DNA from: a virus
Strand: one strand, 5' to 3'
IMG/VR virus record: IMGVR_UViG_3300010371_000099
Coordinates: 1 to 27,444 of that record
DNA: 27,444 bases
The notes beneath the pieces were generated by a model that saw only the letters and a list, made by a program, of their open reading frames with translations, did not search any database and was not told where the DNA came from. A program made the position numbers and the translations under genes. Numbering within the stretch: the first letter of the stretch is position 1; every line of letters starts with the position of its first letter. Below, in pieces: positions 1 to 6,322 of this stretch.

Positions 1-308
1 ACCGCGCCGAACGTGGCGCCGACCCCGGCGTCCGATGTCGTGGCGTACGTCGCCACCCCGCCGTCGATGGGCGCGGGCGCGGGGGAGAGGGAGAGGCCGT
101 GGTAGCGGCCGGAGGTGATGGCGAGCCGGAGGTCGTCTTCGTAGTTGACGATGGAGTTCACGTCATCGGCGCCGATGCGCTTGAACGCCGGGTCCGGGCT
201 CGAGGCGTACTTGTCCACCTTCGGCGTGGGGTGATACCCGCCGTCGTAGACCTGCGCGCTCGCCGGCAAAGCCGCCAGCAGCGCCACGATGACGAGCGCG
301 CGCTTCAC
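1..308 (-). CDS. Secreted protein of unknown function, 3' part cut by window edge
   Basis: Reading leftward from a GTG at 308, 102 codons are open to the window edge. The GTG overlaps the TGA of the gene before it (GTGA, 305-308), which implies translational coupling. The N-terminus is a clear Sec signal peptide: MKR, a hydrophobic core, then a likely cleavage after PASA. The mature start is QVYDGGYHP. The visible mature part is rich in D, G, A, P and S, with no enzyme motif I can name. It lies in an operon with another secreted protein and the sigma factor. Function is unknown. The start choice rests on the overlap and the signal peptide. Confidence 0.6.
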   Translation of the reverse strand, partial: MKRALVIVALLAALPASAQVYDGGYHPTPKVDKYASSPDPAFKRIGADDVNSIVNYEDDLRLAITSGRYHGLSLSPAPAPIDGGVATYATTSDAGVGATFGA

Positions 309-748
309 GGCGCGAGCACGCTCACGTTGAGGGTGCCACCGTCAGCCGAGACGCCGCAGACGGCGTTCTGCGCGTCCACCAGCCCCCAGACGCGCGCGCT
401 GTCTGCCGCAATCGGCGAATCGGCGCCGAGGACGGCGAAGGTGGCGCCCGCGTCGGGGAACGGCCCGCCGTCGGTCGGGGCCGCCACGAAACGCGTGTAG
501 CACTTCGTGGCCGCGTCGCAGTACGTGCTCGTGCCCGCGCCTGCGTCGACCATCACGCAACACCCAGGCGCACCCTGGGGCATCGCGCAGGAGACGGTGT
601 ACTTGGGCGCGCTCGGCAGCGGCATGACCAGCTGAGGCGTCGCGCCGGGAATTGCATTCGGCCGCGTCGCGAGCGCCTGGGGGATGAAGACCACGCCCAG
701 GGCCACGGCGAGCAGACCACCTGCGACCATCCATCCGATTCGACTCAA
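305..748 (-). CDS. Secreted small protein sharing a C-terminal motif with the 14.4 kb moron protein
   Basis: A 147-residue protein with a signal peptide at residues 1-27 (probable cleavage after QALA). The mature part has several cysteines (CAMPQ, CCVM, YCD, CYT, VCG) suited to disulfides outside the cytoplasm. Its last 18 residues, VCGVSADGGTLNVSVLAP, closely match the end of the protein at 13923-14405 (ICAVSVDGGSLLVSIVNP). I chose the TTG start at 748 because AGGAGG sits 5 nt before it. The alternative ATG at 730 has no such site and would shorten the signal peptide. A five-codon leader ORF ends on this start. It may be a lysogenic-conversion or envelope protein; its role is unknown. Confidence 0.65.
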   Translation of the reverse strand: MSRIGWMVAGGLLAVALGVVFIPQALATRPNAIPGATPQLVMPLPSAPKYTVSCAMPQGAPGCCVMVDAGAGTSTYCDAATKCYTRFVAAPTDGGPFPDAGATFAVLGADSPIAADSARVWGLVDAQNAVCGVSADGGTLNVSVLAP

Positions 749-762
749 GGCAGCCTCCTCAT
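745..762 (-). other. Five-codon leader ORF (MRRLP) overlapping the next start
   Basis: ATG at 762, then AGG AGG CTG CCT and TGA at 747-745. The TGA overlaps the TTG start of the secreted-protein gene as TTGA. The two AGG arginine codons also form the Shine-Dalgarno site of that gene. A copy of the recurrent GCAACC motif sits directly before the ATG. This is seen in the sequence; a coupling or leader-peptide role is inference. Confidence 0.35.
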
Positions 763-781
763 GGCTGCCTCTGGTTGCTCC
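763..781 (-). promoter_or_regulatory. Start-associated motif copy, variant (GCAACCAG)
   Basis: Minus strand reads GGAGCAACCAGAGGCAGCC and then the ATG of the five-codon leader. GCAA to ATG is 16 nt, longer than the usual 12-13. It fills the gap between the sigma gene and the secreted-protein gene. Confidence 0.45.
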
Positions 782-787
782 GCGCGA

Positions 788-802
788 TTAGCCGCCGGCT
801 AA
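788..802. terminator. Inverted repeat over the sigma gene stop
   Basis: TTAGCC-GCC-GGCTAA is a perfect 6-bp-arm inverted repeat that includes the sigma gene's TAG. No T-run follows on the minus strand, so it is a weak terminator candidate or an mRNA-end hairpin. Confidence 0.3.
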
Positions 803-1476
803 GCTGCGACCTCCGGGTGCCAGCGCCGCATCCGCCCCTGCACCTGCAGCAGCGCCGCGTCCCAGATCGCCTTGACCTCGGCCTTGGTGCGCTTGAGGTG
901 GTTCGCGATCTCCTCCAGCGACATCGGCACCTTGCCCAGGGCGTGGAACACGAACACCTTGCGCTCGAGCGGCTGGAGCTCGTCGACCGCACGCTTCAGG
1001 TCGGCCATCACCTCGGCCTGCGACGCCTGCTCTTCCGGGTCCGGATCGTTCGCGGCCTCAGTGGCGACGTCATCCAAATCGGCCTGGCCGGGCACCGCCA
1101 CCTCGCCATGGGTATGGGCGAAGCGCACGGGTGACGTCAGCCGACGGGACGTGCGCCGCGCCTGCACCAGGACGGCCTTGCGGATGTATGCGCCGAACGG
1201 TGTGCCCTGCTCCGGGTCGTAGCGCGGGATCGCCTTCTCCACCTCTTCGGTGGCGTCGATGATCATGTCGAGCAGATGCGGGCTCTGCGCCTTGAATTCC
1301 TTGAGCACGATCCGGCAGACCTTGTGCGTGTTCGCGCGCAAGAGATGAAGTCGGAGCTTGTCGGTCGGTCGTCGCCGGAACGCGAGCCACAAAGGGCGCT
1401 GGTCCTCGTCGGACATGGCCCACTGCTTGGCCTCGGTGAGGAAGGTCTCGAGCCCTGCGTTCGTCGTCTCTCGCAT
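799..1476 (-). CDS. Phage-encoded sigma-70 family RNA polymerase sigma factor
   Basis: A 225-residue protein with the two conserved sigma-70 parts. Region 2 spans about residues 40-120, with LLDMIIDATEEVEKAIPRYD followed by PEQGTPFGAYIRKA, the counterpart of the DLIQ...FDPERG..F..YA..IR motif. Region 4 spans about 163-217, with LQPLERKVF and the helix-turn-helix SLEEIANHLKRTKAEV. An acidic linker lies between them. The length fits a compact alternative sigma factor closer to the RpoH type than to ECF factors. I prefer the ATG at 1476; a TTG at 1506 would add ten residues without a better ribosome site. It lies at the distal end of the tail operon and could redirect host RNA polymerase to phage promoters. 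That target is inferred. Confidence 0.82.
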   Translation of the reverse strand: MRETTNAGLETFLTEAKQWAMSDEDQRPLWLAFRRRPTDKLRLHLLRANTHKVCRIVLKEFKAQSPHLLDMIIDATEEVEKAIPRYDPEQGTPFGAYIRKAVLVQARRTSRRLTSPVRFAHTHGEVAVPGQADLDDVATEAANDPDPEEQASQAEVMADLKRAVDELQPLERKVFVFHALGKVPMSLEEIANHLKRTKAEVKAIWDAALLQVQGRMRRWHPEVAA

Positions 1477-1498
1477 AGGAGAGACTGTAACCGAGCGT

Positions 1499-1527
1499 CC
1501 TACCAAATGGTAGGCACCGGACTACCC
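1499..1527 (-). promoter_or_regulatory. Three GGTAG/CTACC half-sites in the sigma gene leader
   Basis: The 60-nt gap before the sigma gene holds GGGTAG (1527-1522), CCTACCA (1514-1508) and TGGTAGG (1505-1499) on the minus strand. The last two form a perfect 7-bp-arm palindrome. The middle arm can also pair with the first, so two hairpins exclude each other. It could be an operator with three half-sites or an RNA switch controlling the sigma factor. Confidence 0.45.
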
Positions 1528-1536
1528 TTTGGACGG

Positions 1537-1860
1537 CTACACCGACTGCGTGATCTGGACCGAGATGTAGCCGCTGTTGGGTGACGTCGAGGTCTGCCCC
1601 GAGCCGTTGGTGATGACGAACTCGGCGATGTACGTCCCTGCGGTCGCCGTGTCCTCGGAGGTCCACGCGTACTGCACCTTCCCGTTGGCGGCGTCGGTGA
1701 TGGAGGCCGGCGCGTTCACGGCGGGCGTGGAGTGCACCGCCTGGCGCATGCGGAACTGCACCGTGCAGTCCGTGAGATCCATCGGCTGCCCGGTGGCATC
1801 GGTGAGCGCGGCCGAGAGAACGGGAAGCTGGTTCCCGGTCTTGATGTAGAAGTCAGCCAT
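1537..1860 (-). CDS. Tail/baseplate-associated protein, BppU N-terminal-like beta domain
   Basis: A 107-residue protein of one beta-rich domain. The opening FYIKTGNQLPVLSAALTDA, then DLTDCTVQFRMR, GKVQYAWTSEDTATAG and YIAEFVI follow the pattern of the N-terminal domain of phage baseplate upper proteins (BppU/DUF2479-like: ligand of unknown type, all-beta, multimeric in virions). There is no signal peptide or catalytic motif. Its ATG overlaps the end of the gene before it by 8 nt. Being downstream of the tail hub supports a role on the virion tail tip. The family match is by pattern only. Confidence 0.6.
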   Translation of the reverse strand: MADFYIKTGNQLPVLSAALTDATGQPMDLTDCTVQFRMRQAVHSTPAVNAPASITDAANGKVQYAWTSEDTATAGTYIAEFVITNGSGQTSTSPNSGYISVQITQSV

Positions 1861-2098
1861 CGGAGGCCACCGAAACGGTGAGAGTGGAAGCGGTGGTCTT
1901 GGCGTGCTTCAGGCCGGAATCGGCGAGGGCCATGGTGAGCTCGCTGGCATCGAGGTTCGCCGCGCTGGGGCCGTAGGGCAGCGTCCCGCCCGCGCTCGCA
2001 CCGAGAGGCAGCGGCAGTGCCACGTCTTCACCAAGGAGCGTCGCGGTGGTTTGCCCGCTCGAGGTGACGCGCGCGAAGACTGGCGGGAGCGGAGCCAT
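1853..2098 (-). CDS. Small tail-cluster protein of unknown function
   Basis: An 81-residue protein, MAPLPPVFARV to TVSVASDG. It is rich in A, S, T and L, probably beta-stranded, with no cysteines, membrane segment or known motif. The ATG at 2098 is preceded with no gap by the start-associated motif (GCAATCTGGGAC), not by a clear Shine-Dalgarno site. Its stop overlaps the next start. The coupling to the BppU-like gene suggests a tail-fibre or baseplate accessory protein. Function unknown. Confidence 0.55.
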   Translation of the reverse strand: MAPLPPVFARVTSSGQTTATLLGEDVALPLPLGASAGGTLPYGPSAANLDASELTMALADSGLKHAKTTASTLTVSVASDG

Positions 2099-2113
2099 GT
2101 CCCAGATTGCTCC
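2099..2113 (-). promoter_or_regulatory. Start-associated motif copy, abutting ATG
   Basis: GGAGCAATCTGGGAC then ATG at 2098; GCAA to start is exactly 12 nt. Confidence 0.55.
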
Positions 2114-2119
2114 GGAGCT

Positions 2120-2254
2120 CTATCGCGTGGGCTTCGGCTGCTGCGGCTGCGGCTGCGGGCTCGGCTGCGGTGACGGTCCGCCCTGCCCTGGCTGTTGTGG
2201 CGGAGCCGATGGTGGCCATGGACTCGGTGGCTGCGTGTCCTCGCGACGGCTCAT
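2120..2254 (-). CDS. 44-residue Pro/Gln-rich microprotein
   Basis: ATG at 2254 follows directly on the TAG of the previous gene (2257-2255) and the frame runs to a TAG at 2122-2120. The 44 residues hold about 14 Pro and 10 Gln, ending in a run of QP pairs (QPQPQQPKPTR). It has low complexity and is likely unstructured. The exact TAG-ATG junction and the fit between neighbours argue for translation, but such composition can arise by chance in G+C-rich DNA. Function unknown. Confidence 0.4.
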   Translation of the reverse strand: MSRREDTQPPSPWPPSAPPQQPGQGGPSPQPSPQPQPQQPKPTR

Positions 2255-2737
2255 CTAGGCGAACCTGTCGCGCAGCTGCTCGGTGATTTCGGCCTGCACG
2301 CTGCGCGCGAGCCGATTGTCTCGGCCGGTCCCGTCTTCGCGCTCCAGCTGCTCGCCGTCGCGCACCAGCCGGCAGAACTCGCGCGCGACGTCCTCTTTCT
2401 CCACCACGCCGCGATCGATCTGCCGGAAGCCGCCCGCGACCGCAGTCCATCGGCTCGCAATGTCCGACCACTTCCGCGCGTGGTCCGAGAGTTGGAGGAT
2501 CGGCCCGAGCACCGAGAAGACCGCCGAGGTGACCACGAGCGCCGACCACGCATGCGCGGACCAGCCGTCGAGCTTCGCCACGAAGGTGACGACCGCGCCT
2601 GCGCCACACGCAGCGGAGAAGCAGCGCATCAAGAGATCCCAGCGCGCGCAACGGTCCGCGCGACGGCGGTAGTACGACTCGTTGAAGCTGGCCGTCGCCA
2701 GGGACTCGAGCAGTTTGCGATCGGTGGGCTGTTCCAT
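2255..2737 (-). CDS. Two-TM membrane protein, SLATT-like architecture
   Basis: 160 residues from the ATG at 2737. The frame is open 14 codons further, but I prefer MEQPTDRKLLES. A charged helix (NESYYRRRADRCARW) leads to a hairpin of two membrane segments at about 36-54 and 62-84. Next comes a helical cytoplasmic part (HARKWSDIASRWTAVAGGF...) rich in charged residues. This layout matches SLATT-type two-TM proteins, known as pore-forming effectors in anti-phage and nucleotide-signalling systems. The similarity is architectural only. Alternatives are a holin or a superinfection-exclusion protein. It starts back to back with the plus-strand island. Confidence 0.5.
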   Translation of the reverse strand: MEQPTDRKLLESLATASFNESYYRRRADRCARWDLLMRCFSAACGAGAVVTFVAKLDGWSAHAWSALVVTSAVFSVLGPILQLSDHARKWSDIASRWTAVAGGFRQIDRGVVEKEDVAREFCRLVRDGEQLEREDGTGRDNRLARSVQAEITEQLRDRFA

Positions 2738-2762
2738 GGCGAGACAATAGCAGGGACGCGGC

Positions 2763-2793
2763 TTGACTTCGCTCGGCATCCTGGGGTTACGGT
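2763..2793 (+). promoter_or_regulatory. Possible sigma-70-type promoter for the plus-strand island
   Basis: TTGACT at 2763-2768 and TACGGT at 2788-2793, spaced 19 nt, lie just before the ATG at 2805. The spacing is long and the -10 is weak, but a promoter is needed here because both genes run against the surrounding operon. Confidence 0.25.
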
Positions 2794-2804
2794 TCTCGCC
2801 AGAA

Positions 2805-3266
2805 ATGCCCAGCGAGATCGAACGCCAGCGCGAATCGACGCCAATTCTGGCGCCAAGGAAGAATCGCGGATTGGTGATGGGCGCGGCTGGAGGAGCGGCT
2901 CAGCTTGGGCTCGTCGGCGCCAGTTGGTGGCAGAACCGGCGAGATGAACCCCAGATCAAGAAGCAGCATCTTGAATCGGCTCGTCAGGCATTTGAGCACA
3001 TGGCCGGAATGGACATCGCGCCTGCGGGCGTTCGGCTGATTGGCTATACGCACATCAAGGACGGTTGCCTGGTTGTGGAGGTGGCCAAGCCGTGGTTCCG
3101 GGTCTCCCGAGATGACCGCACGAAGATGGCCCTTGAGCTGCGCGACGGCTGGCTTAAAGCGGCTGGAGTCGATAGCAGTTGCTTTGAAATGGTCGATGCC
3201 GATGGCCGTCGGTTGCTTTCGTTTGATTCGAGCTCCCCGAATGTTCGATTCGGGAATGCGTTCTAA
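2805..3266 (+). CDS. Unknown protein on the opposite-strand island
   Basis: 153 residues from the ATG at 2805 (an upstream frame is open to 2763). N-terminal basic segment, then a Gly/Ala-rich weakly hydrophobic stretch (GAAGGAAQLGLVGASWW). A compact alpha/beta domain follows at about residues 75-140, with KDGCLVVEVAKPWFRVSRDD, LRDGWLKAAGVD and MVDADGRRLLSF. The domain looks like a real folded protein, but I cannot name the family. Third positions carry visibly more A and T than the minus-strand genes (2941-3000 is 30 of 60 G+C by hand count), which suggests separate acquisition. It sits 12 nt before a lipoprotein gene in the same direction. Confidence 0.6.
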   Translation: MPSEIERQRESTPILAPRKNRGLVMGAAGGAAQLGLVGASWWQNRRDEPQIKKQHLESARQAFEHMAGMDIAPAGVRLIGYTHIKDGCLVVEVAKPWFRVSRDDRTKMALELRDGWLKAAGVDSSCFEMVDADGRRLLSFDSSSPNVRFGNAF

Positions 3267-3278
3267 CGGGTGGGTCCG

Positions 3279-3497
3279 ATGCGCTGGCTGGGCTTGATGG
3301 CATTGATGACGGTGTGCGCGTGTGGGCAGCCCGTAGCAGAGGGCGCTGATTCGGATGCCGGAACGAGCGTCGATGCCGGCCATCTGGACGCAGGGCCGCT
3401 CGACGCCGGCCCGGTCGACGCTGGCTGCATCCCATGCGACCCGCCATTCGATGGCGGCTACTGCGGCGCAACGCCGCCGAACGGTCGCCGCTGCTAG
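3279..3497 (+). CDS. Small DAG-repeat lipoprotein
   Basis: 72 residues from the ATG at 3279 (a GTG at 3270 is possible). The N-terminus is a lipoprotein signal: MRWLGLMALMTV then CAC. The acylated cysteine is probably the second one, with V-C-A-C as an imperfect lipobox. The mature part carries repeated DAG units spaced 5-6 residues apart (DAGTS, DAGHL, DAGPL, DAGPV, DAGC), then a Cys/Gly-rich tail. DAG-rich linkers are common in myxobacterial lipoproteins. Its TAG and the TAG of the converging tail hub gene share the tetranucleotide CTAG (3494-3497). It may be an envelope protein made by the prophage or phage; function unknown. Confidence 0.6.
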   Translation: MRWLGLMALMTVCACGQPVAEGADSDAGTSVDAGHLDAGPLDAGPVDAGCIPCDPPFDGGYCGATPPNGRRC

Positions 3498-6283
3498 AGC
3501 AACATCTGCGTGATCGAGAAGTAGGACGGCACGTCGTTGCCGCCGGATCCTGGCGTTCCGCCGTTAAGCGTGAGCGTGTTTCCTGAGCTGCCGGAGGGCA
3601 CGAGTACGATTCGCAGCTGGGTCGATGCCGCGATCCCCTGAATCGGCGCGGTGAAGCACATGTCCGCATTGCCACTCGCGTTGAACAGGACCACTGGGAA
3701 CGAGCGGATCTGCGACCAGAAGCTACCGGTGAAGAATTGGATGGTGGCCTGAACCCCGTTTCCTGAGTGTCCGCCTGCGACAAGGCAGCGGATATTAACG
3801 AGGAACGTGGCGTTGCCGAATAGCGTGGTGATCACGCCGGTGCTGGTGTTCAGCATGCCGGACGTTCCGAAGAACAGGTGATCCCAGGCGATCGCGAAGC
3901 CCGTGCTGGAATCGGCGAACGTCGGGCTTGTGGAAATGAATCCGCCGAGGTTCTGCACCAAGTTCGGATTGATGTGCGCAAGGTTCGCGTACCCCGTCGT
4001 GACCGTGAACTCCGGGCTCGGCGGGTACGGATTCCCGTTCACGTCCTTGTGGATGATCCGCGCCTTGTAGGTCGTACCCGGCTGCAGCGCGCCGATCGCA
4101 CTTCCGCCGCTGCCACCAGGCGCCAGGTCGAAACGTCCAGCGTTTCCCTTCGTGACGAACGTGCTCGCGTTCGCGGTGAAGCCTGAGCTCGTCGACAGGT
4201 GCAGCTCGGTCGTCGCGTATCGACGCTCGCGCGAGCTGGGCAGCGTGAAGCCGATACTCGCGCCGGCGATCGTCGAGGTGACGTTCGGGATCCGCGTCGC
4301 CACGCCACCGAGCTGCTTCACCGCGCCGTTGCCACCTGGAACCGCAAAGAGGTCCGTCCAGCGGTGATGCCCCGCGCTCGGCTTCCCGCGCAGGGTGAAT
4401 GTCGAGATCGCGGGGCCATTCTGCGCGGCACCGTGCTGGATGGAGAAGGCGGCCAACGTCTGATCACTGTTCCAGTGCAGGTTGTCCGCCTGCATCGTGA
4501 TCACGTCGGCGAGGTCGAGCCACCACGAGAGCTCGAGCTCCGCCTCGACTTCGACGGGGTCCTGGCCGTAGTCGCTCAAGATCGCCGCAGCGATGTTTCC
4601 CGCGGTCGTCGCGCTGTTCACGCCCGTATTCGCGTCCGGGGTGATGACCGCGCCCAACTTGCCGTACTTGGAGATCGAGCCCGAGTCCTGCGCGAGCGCG
4701 TACGACAGCACCGGGTTGCCGGTGGCGTCGACGTTGACGCCATCCCACCAGCCGACCTTGATGTAATTCCGCACCGTGTCGAGGTCGCGCGAGACAGTCT
4801 GCACGTCGCGGTACTTCGACGGCGGGAACGTGTATGCGCTCGACGTGCTCGCGCGGAGCGGGTTGTAGAACGTAAGGAAGAACCCCGACGAGCCCGCGCC
4901 GGCCCAGTTCTGGGTGTTGGGCGCGCTGTTCGTGCCGCCGAGGGTGACCGGCGTAGAGTCGGCCCAGCGATAGCGGATGTCCCAGGCGTTGATGTTCGCC
5001 AGGTTCTGGAGCGCCTGAAGGACGTTCATCCCGCTCTGCGTGTACGGGCGGCAGACCTCATAGCTTTGGAGCGGGCAATAGAGCTGCCACGCGCCAGCGC
5101 CCATGTTGTCGTCGAGCACCATCTGCATCTGCGTCTCGAGCGGCGTGCCACACATCTGGCCCACGTTGGTCCAGTTGTGCCCGTTGTCGGCGACGGTGCC
5201 GCCCAGCGTCGCGCTCCAAGATGGCGTCGAGCTCCCGCTACTGAAGGTCGAGCCCGTCTTGTTCTTGAACCAGTAGGTCACGTTGACCGTGCCGACCGCG
5301 GTGGAGACCGCGACGGTGCCCGTGACGATGGAGTTGGCCGGGTAGCTCGTCGATGCGGCCCACGGCACGCCGGCCTGCAGCCCCGCCTCGCCGACGTTCG
5401 TCCAGGTGAGGCCGTTGTCTGAGACGGTTCCGCCGATGGTCGCGGGCCAGCTCGGCGCGGTCGGCTGCACGCACGTCCACGTCACGCCGCCATCGACCAC
5501 GGTCAGCCCGGCTTGCTGCGGCCACGTTGGCTCGGTGCTCCCGGACGTGTGCGTGCCGGTCATCGTGTACGTGAAGCCGTTGGGGATCGTCGGCGTCACC
5601 GTTGCATTGGTGTAGCTGTGGCTGGCGATCCAACTGTTCGCCGCGGCCTGCCCTGTCGACCCGGTGCACCGCAGCCACGGCCCTGTGGGCGCGTCGGGGT
5701 TCTGCGGAAACGTCGGGTCAGTCGGCTGCGGCACCACCACGGCGCCGATGGTCGAGGAGCCCAGGTATGCCGACGAGCCGCTTCCGATATATCGCTGTCC
5801 CGGCTGCCACACGCCGTAGGCGCGATCGTCGAGGATGTACGCGCGTTGCAGCCGTACCGTGAGGTCGGAGCAGTCCAGCTGCATCGGGTCGGGGCCGCTG
5901 TTGAGCGTGTCAATGCAGCCGTCGAAGACCATCTGCCACGAGCCCGACTGCGGCGCGATGCCCGACGGCTGGAGCTGCACGTAGAGGCGAATGCGCGTGT
6001 TCGGCAGGAGCAGCTGCGTGCCGCCGCCAAGTGCGTTCAGGACCGAGGTCGAGAGGTCCGGCGACAGCGAGAGCCCGAAGATCTCGCGCGTCAGGTTCAC
6101 GGTCGCGGTCATCAGCGCCGTGTCGTGGTCCCACTTCCACGTGGCGGCGACGACAAAGTTGTAGCCGCGCTGCGCGGTCAGATCGCGGAACGTGCCGCCC
6201 GAGTCCTGCACGTCCACGCGGAGCCAGGTCGCCTGGCCCTTCGCGCTGAAGATCTTGTCGTCCTGCGTGGAGTGGAAGCGCAC
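3494..6283 (-). CDS. Tail hub and host-recognition (central fibre) protein
   Basis: 929 residues, downstream of tape measure and distal tail genes, where siphophages encode their tail-tip hub. Residues 1-170 look like a hub N-domain (VFDGCIDTLN, LDCSDLTVRL). Inserted at about 216-375 are carbohydrate-binding-like repeats ending in DGGVTWTCV, DNGLTWTNVG and DNGHNWTNVG, with an SGSTEPTWP type motif. The hub continues at about 376-645 (MNVLQALQNLANINAWDIRY). A fibronectin-III-like domain follows at about 665-765 (LQPGTTYKARI). The C-terminus, about 780-929, resembles a C1q/TNF-like jelly-roll trimer head (FLVNIRC, YFSITQML). The start is GTG at 6283, just after a start-associated motif. It likely binds the host surface; domain names are by pattern. 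Confidence 0.7.
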   Translation of the reverse strand: MRFHSTQDDKIFSAKGQATWLRVDVQDSGGTFRDLTAQRGYNFVVAATWKWDHDTALMTATVNLTREIFGLSLSPDLSTSVLNALGGGTQLLLPNTRIRLYVQLQPSGIAPQSGSWQMVFDGCIDTLNSGPDPMQLDCSDLTVRLQRAYILDDRAYGVWQPGQRYIGSGSSAYLGSSTIGAVVVPQPTDPTFPQNPDAPTGPWLRCTGSTGQAAANSWIASHSYTNATVTPTIPNGFTYTMTGTHTSGSTEPTWPQQAGLTVVDGGVTWTCVQPTAPSWPATIGGTVSDNGLTWTNVGEAGLQAGVPWAASTSYPANSIVTGTVAVSTAVGTVNVTYWFKNKTGSTFSSGSSTPSWSATLGGTVADNGHNWTNVGQMCGTPLETQMQMVLDDNMGAGAWQLYCPLQSYEVCRPYTQSGMNVLQALQNLANINAWDIRYRWADSTPVTLGGTNSAPNTQNWAGAGSSGFFLTFYNPLRASTSSAYTFPPSKYRDVQTVSRDLDTVRNYIKVGWWDGVNVDATGNPVLSYALAQDSGSISKYGKLGAVITPDANTGVNSATTAGNIAAAILSDYGQDPVEVEAELELSWWLDLADVITMQADNLHWNSDQTLAAFSIQHGAAQNGPAISTFTLRGKPSAGHHRWTDLFAVPGGNGAVKQLGGVATRIPNVTSTIAGASIGFTLPSSRERRYATTELHLSTSSGFTANASTFVTKGNAGRFDLAPGGSGGSAIGALQPGTTYKARIIHKDVNGNPYPPSPEFTVTTGYANLAHINPNLVQNLGGFISTSPTFADSSTGFAIAWDHLFFGTSGMLNTSTGVITTLFGNATFLVNIRCLVAGGHSGNGVQATIQFFTGSFWSQIRSFPVVLFNASGNADMCFTAPIQGIAASTQLRIVLVPSGSSGNTLTLNGGTPGSGGNDVPSYFSITQMLL

Positions 6284-6298
6284 GCATCGGGTTGCCCC
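6284..6298 (-). promoter_or_regulatory. Start-associated motif copy, abutting GTG
   Basis: GGGGCAACCCGATGC then the GTG start of the hub gene; GCAA to start is 12 nt. No Shine-Dalgarno site at normal spacing is seen. Confidence 0.6.
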
Positions 6299-6322
6299 GT
6301 GCGGTCATCGCGCGCGCCGCTC

